In this document: positions 8,459 to 17,320 of the stretch, one piece after another
How the letters are laid out: each line of letters opens with the position of its first letter
How positions within the stretch are numbered: the stretch's first letter is position 1
Source: Acidobacteriota bacterium
GTDB lineage: Bacteria > Acidobacteriota > Vicinamibacteria > Vicinamibacterales > UBA8438
Length of the DNA stretch: 38,485 bases
Direction of reading: 5' to 3'
Assembly: GCA_009861545.1 (NCBI GenBank)
Contig: VXME01000096.1
Location: 4,791-43,275, forward strand
Position numbers and translations under genes: made by a program
Notes under the pieces: model-generated
The model's input: only the letters and a program-made list of their open reading frames with translations
What the model was told of the DNA's origin: nothing
The model's database searches: none

Positions 8459-11400
8459 TCAGTTCTGTGCGCTCGGACCGGGTATCTGGAGGACGTTGCG
8501 GTTGGAGAGCTTCCGGCCGTCGGCGGTGCAAATCGCGCCGGTGTCTTGACAGTCGGTGGTGGCCGGCAGGACGATAGTCACCGTTGCGCTGCTGGAGGGC
8601 TGCACGGTGATCTCCCAGGCGAGGTTGCTGCCCGGCGTCAGCCGTCTGGCTTTGATCACCTCGCCGCCGGACTCGGTGAAGGCGCTGTCCCGCAGAGTGA
8701 CGTAGCTGAGGGAGGGCTCCTCGCTGAAGTGCAGTTCGAAGGTGAAGGGAGCGCTGCCGTCGTGGGAGCCGGGAACGCTACGGAAGCTGGCCGTCAGCGG
8801 CGGCGGTGCCACTGCCGCAGTGGGCTGGCTGGTCAACGACTCGGCGTTGTTCTCGTCGTCGGTGAAGGACACCCGCACGGTGATGGCCTTGCCCTGGTCG
8901 CCGGTCACCAGCGTGTAGGTGCTGTCTGTGGCCCCGCTGATGTCGGTGCCGTCGGCCAGCCACTGGTATCTGTAGGTTGCGTTGTCGAGGCCGTCTTCGT
9001 CCGCGATGCCTGCCGTGTCGGCGGTCAGGGTCTGCCCGACCTGAGCGGTGCCGTCGATGGTCGGTGTTCCCGTCGCGGCGGAGTTCTCATCGCTGGTGTC
9101 CTCCTCTTCCTCTTGCGGCGGCTCGACCTGTTCTTCGGTTGTCTGTTCTTCGGTTGTTTGTTCTTCGGTTGTTTGTTCTTCGGCTGTGGTTACGCTCACG
9201 GTGACCTCGTCGTCGACCTCCCAGCCGGGTGTGATGTTCTCCCATACCCAGAAGCGGCCGACACGTGACTCGTCCCCGTCGGGATGTACCGCATCCGCGG
9301 ACGACAGCTGCGTCTCGCCGAACAGCAGCGTGAACGGCAGCGTCAACTCGTCGGCATAGGCGAATGTCACCGAGTCGGTGACCTCGCCTACCGACGGAAG
9401 CGTCACGTCTCCCGGGGCCCGCATCATGATGCGCAACTTCCCGTAGCTGCCGAGATAGGCGGAGTCCGCAGGCGCGGTGACCTCGAAGGTCCCCCAGTCG
9501 CCCCGCGTCGAGTACCCGAACACCGAATTCCCCCGATAGGTGGAGGTCCCCACGGTCATGGTGCCCGCCATCACCCCGTTGAATTGCTCAGCCTCTACGG
9601 TGACCGTCACCGTGTCCCGGGCGTGGAGGCCGCCGGCGTCGGTCACCCGCAGGGTGAAGACGATGGTCTCGTCGTCGGTGAGGTCCGACGGCGCTGTGAA
9701 CGTCGGCGCTGAAACCGAGGCGTCGGACAGTGTGACTGTCTCGCCGCTGGTCTGTGACCATGCGTAGGTCAGGCTGTCGCCGGGGTCTGGATCGGTTGCC
9801 GAGCCGGCCAGGGTGACGGTTCCGCCGGGTGTGACACTGTCCTGGTCGGGTCCAGCGTCGGCGCTGGGCGCCTCGTTGACATCCACCAGCGTGACGCGCA
9901 GGTCTGCGGTGTCGGAGCGTGTTCCGTCGCTGACCTGCACGGTCACTTCGTAGGTGCCGTCGGTGTCGGCGTCGTCGGGGTTCTCGAAGTCCTTGGCGGC
10001 GGCGAAGCTGATGCTGCCGCTGCTTGTGATGCTGAACCGGCTCCGGTCGGTGCCGCCGGCGGCGCCTGTGGGAATCGTCCATGTGAGCCGTGAGCCGTCG
10101 GCGTCGGTGGCCACCAGCGCGGTGGCCGTTGTGGAGTTCTCGTCCATCCGCAGGAACCGGTTGCTGTTGATCTGCGGGCTGGCGTTGTTCGTCCGCACGG
10201 TCGTCGACCTGGGGCCCAGCACACGGCCCGACTTGGCCGCCACCTGATAGTGATAGTTCTCGGTCTCAGCTGCCGTGGCGTCCACATACGACGTGGCGTC
10301 TGCCGCGATACTCGAAGTCAGCAGGTACATGCCATAGGCGCTCGTACCCCGGTAGAGGTGGTAGCCGTCAGCAGCGGGCGTACCGGTGGGCGTCGACCAT
10401 GAGAGTGTCACGCCGCTGCTGCCGCGTGTGGCTGAGAAACTCCCCACCGCTGCGGGGCGTGACCCCACCGAGACTTCAACTGACGGCGACGGGCTGCCCG
10501 GGTAGTAGCCGTCATAGATCGCCACCACCTGGTAGGCGTAGGTCCCGTCCGCGGGATCCTCGTCGGTCCATGTCGTGGCCGTGGAGCCGGTGTCCTCGAC
10601 CATCACCTCCGGCTCGCCGTCAGCGACGCCGCGCAGGATCCTGTAGCCGGTGATGCCGCTGCGGTCATGTTTGGGGGCCGTCCAGTTCAAAGCGACGTCG
10701 CCGCCTGACACCGACGTGCTCAGCCCCGACGGAGCGCTGTCCCTGAGTGCCGCGCACACCCGTGGGACCATCGCCGCGTTGTGGCCGTAACGGAAGCTCG
10801 CGCTCTGGGGCCCCTGCATCCAGAGCTTGCCGTTCTGCTGGTCTCTGGACCTCACCGATGCTTCGCCGCCATGGCCGAAGTGCACTCGCAGTCTCTGGAT
10901 CAACTCATCCTCAGCGTTGGCCGAACCGGCGGGATAGTGCAATACCACCGGCACCAATACCGACTGGACCCGCTGGTGCAAGCTCTCCGAGTTGGAGGTG
11001 TTGCGGTAGAGCCGCCTGACGATGGGCTCGTCGCGCCATAGATCGGCCGCCATCAAGAACAGCACCGCATCGAAGATGTCTCCGCCCGGGAACCACTCGT
11101 AGGTGTAGACGGCGCTGACGGCCGGGTGCGTTGACGTCTTCCCGGGCACGTCTGACTCGTTCGGGTCCCAGTCCGGTATCGCCAGATTGTGCACTGACTG
11201 GGGGAATCCATACAATACTGAATTCTGCGCCGGTCGCAACGGATTGGCCCGACAGATCGTGTCGATCTGGTAGGTGCGGAAGTCCGGATACCTCTGCGCC
11301 AAGATTCTATAGAGAACCTCGGCGTGGCGCCATGACCAGACATTTCCGGCCTCTTCCACGACAAGACTCGTCGCTGCCCCTCCCCCGACAGGCTGCATTA

Positions 11401-12637
11401 TCCGCTCGTTCCTGAAGGTCTCTATCGACTGACTGAAGTCCAACACCGAGAGACGGGGATTCGTCGAAGCCTTAACCGCGTTCAGGGCTAGGGCCTGTTC
11501 CAGAGGCCCTCTCGTCGCCTCGACGAACTCGGTGCCGCGCCAGGCGAGGCGAGGGTCCCACAACGGCTTGTTCACCGGGCTGTGACAACTCTGGCAGCTA
11601 GAGGGTTCGACGATCCGCGGCGTGCTCCCGGAGAAGTCGATGACCCCGGCGGTCCAGTCCGTCTGGTTCTGCCGCAGGAACTCGACCGAGTCCCGGAACA
11701 TGGAGGGAGCCAAGGGATTGCTGACCCAGGAGAATGTGTATGCCCCGTCGAATCCGAACGACACTACTCGCGGGCTGTCGACGGATACGTGGGGCCGGGC
11801 GGGCGACTCCGACTCGTAGTTCAGCACGAACCGTTGCTTGTACTCGTCCGGCAGGCTGTCGATGAACTGCTGTGCAGTGGTTATTCCGTTGTCCGCGATG
11901 TACTTGGAGATGCGGGGATAGCTGCCTGAACCGGGCTGCTGGCTACCGTCGTCTCCGAGTCCGTAGTGGGGCGAGAAGTCGCCACCGAAACCCTCTGGCA
12001 GCGCAGTGAGCCTGTTGCCGTGCAGCGAGAGCTCCACCAACATGAACAGTTCGTCGAAGATGCCTGCCGGGAGGGTCTGGAGGCTGTTGTTATGCAGTCG
12101 CAGCACCTCGAGCAGGTACAGTTCGTCGAAGATGCCCGCAGGCAGCGTCGTTATGGAGTTGTCCGAAAGGTCCAGCACCACGAGGCTGTGGAAGTCGTCG
12201 AGGTCCCCGGAGCTGAGGCTCGTGATGCTCTGGCCGCTGAGGTCCAACGACAATGTGTCGCGCAACTGCGCCTCGCTCACATCGCTGCACGCGTCGGCGC
12301 CGGTGGCGGCGACGATGGCGTCACGCACGGCGGCGGTTCGATCGCATACCGCGGTGCTGGTCGATTGCGCGCTCGCGATGTCGACCTTGCCCGCGGCCAG
12401 CAGCACAATCACCGTGAGGGCCGAGACAGCCGCGACCAACACCGCCACGCTCACCCAACTGGAGCCGGGGGGAGGCCCACCGATCCCGCTAGGGGCGCGA
12501 CGAGAATCAGTCCCGACGCTGAGGAGGCTGCGCACTACCGTCCACCAACTCCCGGCACCCCTTCGGCCCAAGCAACTCAACGCCTCGTCCCGTCTGGGCC
12601 GTGGTGCTTTGCCATAAGGAGTTTCTTGGTGCCACAT
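8459..12637 (-). CDS. Giant multidomain surface protein: LRR, CxxCH domain, FN3, cadherin, PKD, Ig-like
   Basis: This 1392-residue exported protein has a hydrophobic signal or anchor at about 58-82, after an unusually long basic N terminus, so the true start may be internal. Leucine-rich repeats follow (about 128-210, pattern L..LPAGIFDEL). A 400-residue domain comes next with a heme-type CxxCH motif (CQSCH, residues 348-352) followed by KPLWDPRLAW; the motif looks like a single c-type cytochrome site in a larger conserved domain. Then come two FN3 domains (about 632-815), a cadherin-like repeat (about 820-920, with VDVNEAP), a PKD-like domain (to about 1015) and a beta-domain shared with the downstream gene (about 1020-1150). 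After a TTEEQ repeat there is an Ig-like domain (WLADGTDISGATDSTY) and a C-terminal beta domain. It is probably a cell-wall or extracellular adhesin with a heme or redox module. It is first in an operon with the FN3 gene, with a clear promoter at 12669-12696. Confidence 0.85.
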   Translation of the reverse strand: MWHQETPYGKAPRPRRDEALSCLGRRGAGSWWTVVRSLLSVGTDSRRAPSGIGGPPPGSSWVSVAVLVAAVSALTVIVLLAAGKVDIASAQSTSTAVCDRTAAVRDAIVAATGADACSDVSEAQLRDTLSLDLSGQSITSLSSGDLDDFHSLVVLDLSDNSITTLPAGIFDELYLLEVLRLHNNSLQTLPAGIFDELFMLVELSLHGNRLTALPEGFGGDFSPHYGLGDDGSQQPGSGSYPRISKYIADNGITTAQQFIDSLPDEYKQRFVLNYESESPARPHVSVDSPRVVSFGFDGAYTFSWVSNPLAPSMFRDSVEFLRQNQTDWTAGVIDFSGSTPRIVEPSSCQSCHSPVNKPLWDPRLAWRGTEFVEATRGPLEQALALNAVKASTNPRLSVLDFSQSIETFRNERIMQPVGGGAATSLVVEEAGNVWSWRHAEVLYRILAQRYPDFRTYQIDTICRANPLRPAQNSVLYGFPQSVHNLAIPDWDPNESDVPGKTSTHPAVSAVYTYEWFPGGDIFDAVLFLMAADLWRDEPIVRRLYRNTSNSESLHQRVQSVLVPVVLHYPAGSANAEDELIQRLRVHFGHGGEASVRSRDQQNGKLWMQGPQSASFRYGHNAAMVPRVCAALRDSAPSGLSTSVSGGDVALNWTAPKHDRSGITGYRILRGVADGEPEVMVEDTGSTATTWTDEDPADGTYAYQVVAIYDGYYPGSPSPSVEVSVGSRPAAVGSFSATRGSSGVTLSWSTPTGTPAADGYHLYRGTSAYGMYLLTSSIAADATSYVDATAAETENYHYQVAAKSGRVLGPRSTTVRTNNASPQINSNRFLRMDENSTTATALVATDADGSRLTWTIPTGAAGGTDRSRFSITSSGSISFAAAKDFENPDDADTDGTYEVTVQVSDGTRSDTADLRVTLVDVNEAPSADAGPDQDSVTPGGTVTLAGSATDPDPGDSLTYAWSQTSGETVTLSDASVSAPTFTAPSDLTDDETIVFTLRVTDAGGLHARDTVTVTVEAEQFNGVMAGTMTVGTSTYRGNSVFGYSTRGDWGTFEVTAPADSAYLGSYGKLRIMMRAPGDVTLPSVGEVTDSVTFAYADELTLPFTLLFGETQLSSADAVHPDGDESRVGRFWVWENITPGWEVDDEVTVSVTTAEEQTTEEQTTEEQTTEEQVEPPQEEEEDTSDENSAATGTPTIDGTAQVGQTLTADTAGIADEDGLDNATYRYQWLADGTDISGATDSTYTLVTGDQGKAITVRVSFTDDENNAESLTSQPTAAVAPPPLTASFRSVPGSHDGSAPFTFELHFSEEPSLSYVTLRDSAFTESGGEVIKARRLTPGSNLAWEITVQPSSSATVTIVLPATTDCQDTGAICTADGRKLSNRNVLQIPGPSAQN
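9128..9187 (-). repeat. 15-bp tandem repeat encoding TTEEQ x4
   Basis: Four nearly identical 15-base units (CTGTTCTTCGGTTGT on the + strand) encode a TTEEQ linker between the shared beta-domain and the Ig-like domain. Unit changes are single substitutions, so the array looks young. Confidence 0.9.
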
Positions 12638-12668
12638 GGGTTATTCATCGGGTCTTTATAAGTGCAAG

Positions 12669-12696
12669 ATAGTACAGGTGAGAAGTCTTGAGTCAA
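12669..12696 (-). promoter_or_regulatory. Sigma-70-type promoter of the LRR/FN3 operon
   Basis: Read on the minus strand, TTGACT (12696-12691) and TACTAT (12674-12669) are separated by 16 bases, close to the sigma-70 consensus. The box lies about 32 bases before the ATG at 12637, within a short AT-rich patch that stands out from the GC-rich surroundings. Confidence 0.65.
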
Positions 12697-12818
12697 ATAG
12701 TCGCTGCCCGGGTCGCTTCATGGGGCAGTCGCTCAGCTCCTAGAGCACCTCGAGCGGACTAGGCCGGGCTGTGCGCAGGTGGTTGCGTATTCCGCAGCGC
12801 TGTGCGCTGATGACGGGC

Positions 12819-15212
12819 TCAGGTGTGGGCCGAGTCGAGTTTCTCCGGTATGGCCATCCGGTAGCCGACGTGGGGGATTGTGGTGATGTATTTGGGGTCG
12901 CGGGCGTTGTCGGCCAGCTTGTGGCGGAGGTTCATGATGGTGGTGCGGATGCGGCTGGCGTCGGCGGCGTCGTCGCCGGGCCAGATTCTTGCTAGCAGTT
13001 CGTCGTGGGTGAGCAGCGAGCCAGCATTCATGGCGAGTTCTGTGAGCAGGCGGTACTCGATGCGCGTGAGTTCCACGGTGCGGCCGGCGACGGTAACGAG
13101 GCGGGCGGCGTAGTCGATGGCCAGGCTTCCGAGCTTGAACCCGGCGGACGCCGCCGGGCGCGCCCGCGGTGCGGCCGCAGCGGCTCTTGGGCCGCGCCGG
13201 GCACGGAGGGCGGCTATGACTCTGGCTGCGAGCTCGGTGGGGGAGAAGGGCTTGACGATGTAGTCGGCGGCGCCCATCTCCAGGGCCTTGGCGACGAGGC
13301 TGTCTTGGCCGTAGGCCGACAGGAATATGACCGGGATGTCGCGGTCGGTCAGCAGGTCTCGCATCACCTCGATCCCGTCGGTTCCCGGCAGCATCAGGTC
13401 CAGCAGCACCACATGGGGGTCGGTCTTGTCGATGAGCTCGGCGATCTCGTCGGGGTTGCCGGTCACGGTCGGCTCGTATCCCGCACCGGCGAGGGACTCG
13501 CGGATGTGTTTGAGTTCACGGGGGTCGTCGTCAACGGCCAGCACCCGCGTCCGGTCGCTGCCCGAGCTGCCGTCGTGGCTCGCGAGGCGGTCCGACCCGT
13601 CGGAGGTTTGCAGAGTGAACGCGAGCCGGCTGCCCAGCCCCGGCCCGTCGCTCTCTGCCCAGATGCGGCCGCCGTGGGCCTCGATGATCCCCTTGCAGAT
13701 GGCCAGGCCCAGCCCGAGGTCCTGGCGCCGGTCCTGGCCCTGGGGGTGATGGTACTTCTCGAACAGGCGCCCGAGCCTGTCCGCGGTGAATCCCCGGCCG
13801 TTGTCCGCGACGGAGACCTCCACTGACTCGCCATCGATCCGTGCCTTGATGTGGATGATCGACTCGTCGTGGCAGTGGCGGGCCGCGTTGGACAACAGGT
13901 TGTTGAGCACCTGCACGATGCGGCGCGCGTCGGCGAGGACCAGCGGCAGGTCGGGTGGCAGCTTGACACGCACAGTCTGGTTGCCGCCGGCGCCCGCAAA
14001 CGTGTCGCGGGCCTGGTCCACCAGCCGGGACAACTCGGCCGGCTCGGGGTCCACCGACAACGTGCCCGTCTCGATCTGCACCATGTCGATCAAGTCCGCG
14101 AGCAGACCCCGCATATGGTCGGCCTGCTGGTCGATGATCCGGACGAACTCTTGCGTCTCGGCCGGGTCCAGCGAGGAGCGGGACTGAAGCAGCGTGGTGG
14201 CCGATCCCTTTATGCTGGTCAGAGGCGCCCGCAGCTCATGGCCGATCATGGCCATAAATTCGCCCCGGAGCCGTTCGGTCTCCTCCAGCGGCCCCATGTC
14301 CTGGCCAGTGGTCACCAGCGACACCACCCCGCCGTCGGCTGAGCGGATCGGGGTCACGTTGACCATCGCGGTCAGCTTGCGGCCGTTGGGGAACTCGACG
14401 GTCATCCTCTCGTCTCGCACGGTCTCCACCGACGCAAGCAGCGACTCGTACGAGAGATTGTCGGAAGAGATCTCCTGGCCGTCGGCGCGCTTGATGGTGC
14501 TGCCACCGATGAGTTCCTGCAGCGAGTCAAACGCCAAGTCCATCTCCGCCATGAGCCGGCGCGCCTCCCGGTTGACCGACTGCAGTTCGCCGCTGGCAAC
14601 GTCGAAGATCGCCACCCCCACCGGGGCGCTGTCCAGCACCGCCTCTAGGTCGTCGCGGGCCTGATGTTCGTCGCGGTAGCGGCGAGCGTTGGAGATCACC
14701 AGCGCGGCCTGCGATGCGAACATGACCAGCGTGTCCTCGTCAGCGGCTGTGAACCCGCCTGGCTTCTCAGCAACGTATACGGCCCCCAACAGCTGGCCCT
14801 GATGCCTCACCGGCGCGCCCAGGAATGCCGTGGCGTCGCTCGTCGGGAACGGCGGCTCCCACTCCGGAGCGCCGCAGTCGCGCAGATAGCCCGGGAAGTC
14901 GTCGAGACGCTTGGGTTTGTCGAAGCAGGAGATCAAATCGAAAATCTCCCAGCGGCTGGGCATCTCCCAGAACTCGCTGTCCTGTTGCTCTGTCATACCC
15001 GACGACATGAAATCCACCGGGTGCTCCTCGTCGTCGACCAGCAGGATCACCCCGACGGCGGCGCCTGTCAGCGCCCTGGCGCTGTCCAGCGCCCCTTGAA
15101 GAACCGCCTCCACATCGAGGCTCTCGTTGAGGCGCAGGCTCGCCGAGCTCAGCTTGGAGAGCAGCTCCCGGAGGGCCTCGACCTCCGAACCCGGACCCTC
15201 CCCTGCGGTCAT
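12819..15212 (-). CDS. One-chain two-component system: GAF-PAS-histidine kinase-receiver-OmpR DNA-binding
   Basis: This 797-residue soluble protein combines sensor, kinase and transcription factor. Domains in order: GAF (about 15-178), PAS (about 185-308) and HisKA with phospho-acceptor His325 in the H-box (MIGHELRAP). The HATPase has an N-box NNLLSNAARH (437-446), a G1 box DNGRGF (470-475) and a G2 box LGLGLAICKG (about 499-508). The receiver has acidic residues Asp561-563, phospho-site Asp605 (LLDLMLPG) and Lys654 (KPF). After an Ala/Arg/Pro linker comes an OmpR/PhoB winged helix (about 692-788, with LTRIEYRLL and the ending TIPHVGYRM). No transmembrane segment is present, so the signal is probably cytoplasmic and sensed by GAF or PAS. 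All catalytic residues are intact. An unfused OmpR regulator is normally about 230 residues; here it is covalently joined to its kinase. The target genes are unknown, and no partner genes lie beside it. Confidence 0.93.
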   Translation of the reverse strand: MTAGEGPGSEVEALRELLSKLSSASLRLNESLDVEAVLQGALDSARALTGAAVGVILLVDDEEHPVDFMSSGMTEQQDSEFWEMPSRWEIFDLISCFDKPKRLDDFPGYLRDCGAPEWEPPFPTSDATAFLGAPVRHQGQLLGAVYVAEKPGGFTAADEDTLVMFASQAALVISNARRYRDEHQARDDLEAVLDSAPVGVAIFDVASGELQSVNREARRLMAEMDLAFDSLQELIGGSTIKRADGQEISSDNLSYESLLASVETVRDERMTVEFPNGRKLTAMVNVTPIRSADGGVVSLVTTGQDMGPLEETERLRGEFMAMIGHELRAPLTSIKGSATTLLQSRSSLDPAETQEFVRIIDQQADHMRGLLADLIDMVQIETGTLSVDPEPAELSRLVDQARDTFAGAGGNQTVRVKLPPDLPLVLADARRIVQVLNNLLSNAARHCHDESIIHIKARIDGESVEVSVADNGRGFTADRLGRLFEKYHHPQGQDRRQDLGLGLAICKGIIEAHGGRIWAESDGPGLGSRLAFTLQTSDGSDRLASHDGSSGSDRTRVLAVDDDPRELKHIRESLAGAGYEPTVTGNPDEIAELIDKTDPHVVLLDLMLPGTDGIEVMRDLLTDRDIPVIFLSAYGQDSLVAKALEMGAADYIVKPFSPTELAARVIAALRARRGPRAAAAAPRARPAASAGFKLGSLAIDYAARLVTVAGRTVELTRIEYRLLTELAMNAGSLLTHDELLARIWPGDDAADASRIRTTIMNLRHKLADNARDPKYITTIPHVGYRMAIPEKLDSAHT

Positions 15213-15696
15213 CAGACCACTACGCCAGCGATGTCAGCAGGCGGGTGCAGCAAGCGAACCATCGAACAGTTATACCCCAGCGCCTCAGCGCCTTCAACGC
15301 ACCAGGCAGCACCGTGCACGGCGCGATCCTGTCCGGGCCGGCGCGCCGCCCGTCAGATCATCGGGCGACTCAACTCCTGAAGCCCCTCGAACCCGCCGAG
15401 AACGCACGGTGGCTGTCAGTGGCCAGGACTGTAGGTACCGCCTCCGCTCCTAGCGCGACCAGATCCTGTCGGCGGCGACTGGGATCCAGGTCGCCGCAGG
15501 CGGGGAGATCGCATCCCATTAGTCCGGGCGTCTCGATCTCGCCCATTACTGTGAAGTCGCGCCACAGCGGCGCTCATCGGGCCAAACCATGGCCCAGCCG
15601 CTGGCGTGGGCAAGCAATTCGCCCGTCAAATTCCTACTCGGGTGCGAGTCTCATGGATCCCGCTCGTGGAGGACGACCCGCAACCAAGGAGATATC
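15213..15696. other. Intergenic region, no gene seen
   Basis: These 484 bases between the divergent kinase and LRV genes have short overlapping open frames on both strands, without ribosome sites or protein-like composition. The only clear signal is the ribosome site at the right end. It may hold divergent promoters, but none could be assigned confidently. Confidence 0.4.
15686..15691 (+). promoter_or_regulatory. Ribosome binding site AAGGAG setting the LRV start
   Basis: A consensus AAGGAG lies five bases before the GTG at 15697. It is the reason this start is preferred to the in-frame ATG 108 bases upstream, which has no such site. Confidence 0.75.
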
Positions 15697-16497
15697 GTGA
15701 TCACCCCTACGCAAGAGCGAAAGATGGTGCGCATGGCGCGCTCCACCCTTCTTCCCGCTGACGTGATTAGCGCGAGGGTGGGCTGTGACGTCGAAGAGGT
15801 GCATTCTCGGCTAGGAGCCAAGGCGATCCGTCGGGGCGTCGGTACGGTATGGATCCTCAAGGCCAAGAGTTCTGACATAGCTGTCCGACGAAGCGCGGCC
15901 AGCGCCCCTTCCTGCCCGTCGGACATCCTGCGCCGGCTTGCTCGGGACGGGTCATCCCGGGTGCGCTCAGCCGTCGCCAGTAACGACTCCTGTCCGTCGG
16001 ACGCCCTGCGCCGGCTTGCTCGGGATCGGTCAATGTGGGTGCGCTCAGCCGTCGCCAGTAACCAATCCTGTCCGCTGGGAGTGCTCCGTTTGCTCGTTCG
16101 TGACCGGTTCGCTCTGGTGCGTCTTCGGGTGGCGGAGCGCAAGGACTGCCCCGGCGACTTCTGGTTGAAGCTCGCTCGGGATCGATCTCCGGAGGTGCGC
16201 TGCTGGGTCGCACACAACCCTTTCTGCCCGCGGGATGTCCTTCACTGGCTTGCTGATGATCCGGACCGGAGGGTGCGCCGAAGCCTTGCACGCGTCCGGT
16301 GGTGCACACCGGCTGTCCTGAGCCGGCTTATGCGTGACCGGGACCGTTTCGTGCGGAGCGAAGCAGCGCGCAACCCGTCCTGCCCCCTGGATCTCGTGCG
16401 TCAGCTCGCTGACGATCCCGAGCCCGTGGTGAGACGCGCTGCGGTGTCCAGGCTTCGCCGATCCGGGATGCCGGCGAGGGGTCTCCCGGCGAGCTGA
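15697..16497 (+). CDS. LRV-repeat protein with a cysteine in every repeat
   Basis: The product has 266 residues from the GTG at 15697. A basic N-terminal region of about 60 residues (with one Cys in VGCDVEE) is followed by seven consecutive 26-residue units and a partial one. Each unit follows VR..VA.N.SCP.D.LR.LARD, which matches the leucine-rich repeat variant (LRV) family of alpha/3-10 solenoids. Each of the seven units has Cys directly before the Pro or Thr (SCPSD, DCPGD, FCPRD, WCTPA and so on). The related repeats of the operon at 19.4-26.0 kb have Ser, Thr or Val there. The founding LRV protein from Azotobacter carries an iron-sulfur cluster, but in a separate domain, so a metal role here is only inference. 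It is probably a scaffold for protein or nucleic-acid binding, and it sits at the left edge of the putative defence island. Confidence 0.8.
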   Translation: MITPTQERKMVRMARSTLLPADVISARVGCDVEEVHSRLGAKAIRRGVGTVWILKAKSSDIAVRRSAASAPSCPSDILRRLARDGSSRVRSAVASNDSCPSDALRRLARDRSMWVRSAVASNQSCPLGVLRLLVRDRFALVRLRVAERKDCPGDFWLKLARDRSPEVRCWVAHNPFCPRDVLHWLADDPDRRVRRSLARVRWCTPAVLSRLMRDRDRFVRSEAARNPSCPLDLVRQLADDPEPVVRRAAVSRLRRSGMPARGLPAS

Positions 16498-16582
16498 CAC
16501 AGCAGGGGGCTGGAGGGGGAGCAGGCACGATGAGGGGCGCCCGTCCGGGGCAGCATGCATGCACCGACTGAGTCACCGAGGC

Positions 16583-16696
16583 TTAGGTGCTCTGTGCCCC
16601 CCAAGGAGTCCTCGCGAGCATCCGTTCCAGCCGGGCGATGACCGGAACTCCCATCCGACCGGATGGGGCGAGCCCCGATTCCCAGCGCGAGATCCC
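16583..16696 (-). pseudogene. Remnant of an XRE-family regulator (3' end only)
   Basis: Read on the minus strand, the frame encodes GISRWESGLAPSGRM followed by PVIARLERML and a short tail to TAA at 16583. This matches the recognition-helix end of an XRE helix-turn-helix protein and closely resembles the end of the intact gene at 18932-19270 (PVIARLERVL then a WG tail). The first half of the domain is missing; upstream the frame runs into the start of the nuclease gene. Two extra Gs near the end shift the last codons relative to the intact copy. It is a truncated relic. Confidence 0.6.
16587..16646. repeat. Left copy of imperfect direct repeat (XRE 3' end)
   Basis: It shares a 15-base perfect match (GGTGCTCTGTGCCCC) and then a strongly similar tract containing TCCAGCCGGGCGAT with 18938-18993. 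The two copies bracket the nuclease pair in the same orientation. Confidence 0.7.
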
Positions 16697-16747
16697 GGGA
16701 CACGCGGCCTGCCCACAAGCTCCGATGCCGGGATAGTGTCGGCCACC

Positions 16748-17320
16748 GTGGCTGGGGAAGAAGCGCAAGAGGCTGGCCGAGAAGGCGTGCAGCGGGCGAA
16801 GCGATGGCTCGAGGGCACAGGACGCGTCAATGTGTACTGGACAGTGTACGAGCACGCCTCGATGCTGGGCGTGCCGCGCCCCGGGGGCGGGAAGCGGTCA
16901 TTTGACATGAGCGGCGTCATTCTCGGTGGTGATCTGGATGGCCACCAACTATATGCAGAGGTCAAGAGACACTCGAATCCCCGCAACCAAGCCAAGGCGT
17001 ACGGTGACTACTTGGCGAATTGCTACTGCAAGATGCTTCGAGATCCGGATAGGCCGTATCAGTTCATGTGGATCACGTGGCATCCTTTCAGCCAGACGAA
17101 GTGGACCAGGTTGTGTGAATGGGACGAGGTGCGAGATGAAGTCTCTAGACGGCAGACTGAATGGCTCGGCTCGAAGATCTTGGTCGATGACGACCTATGC
17201 AGGCTTGTCGCGGACCGACTCTGGCTCATTGTTCTGTCGGACAAGCAGGAACAACTCAGAATGAGCGATGAGATGTTGGCCGAGGTGCGCAAGACTGCGA
17301 CGATAAGGACAAAGCGATGA
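16748..17320 (+). CDS. PD-(D/E)xK nuclease-like protein
   Basis: The product has 190 residues from the GTG at 16748; an in-frame GTG at 16736 is a possible alternative, and neither has a good ribosome site. The N-terminal helix (GREGVQRAKRWLE) and the sequence up to residue 80 match the restriction-endonuclease fold. Asp53 follows a beta-strand (SFDMSGVIL), and Glu71-x-Lys73 sits in the next strand (LYAEVKRHSN), giving a D-x17-E-x-K core. This predicts a Mg-dependent DNA- or RNA-cleaving enzyme. The rest is Trp-rich and not recognised. The stop overlaps the next ATG (ATGA), so the two proteins are made together. Base composition is visibly less GC-rich than in the neighbours, and a broken regulator lies just upstream, both suggesting horizontal acquisition. 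The most likely role is the nuclease effector of a small defence system; the nuclease fold is well supported, the role is inferred. Confidence 0.7.
   Translation: MAGEEAQEAGREGVQRAKRWLEGTGRVNVYWTVYEHASMLGVPRPGGGKRSFDMSGVILGGDLDGHQLYAEVKRHSNPRNQAKAYGDYLANCYCKMLRDPDRPYQFMWITWHPFSQTKWTRLCEWDEVRDEVSRRQTEWLGSKILVDDDLCRLVADRLWLIVLSDKQEQLRMSDEMLAEVRKTATIRTKR

Noticed and set aside
7536-9187. Repeated units considered as a CRISPR-like array
   Set aside because: They are in-frame tandem coding repeats without spacers and belong to linkers of secreted proteins.
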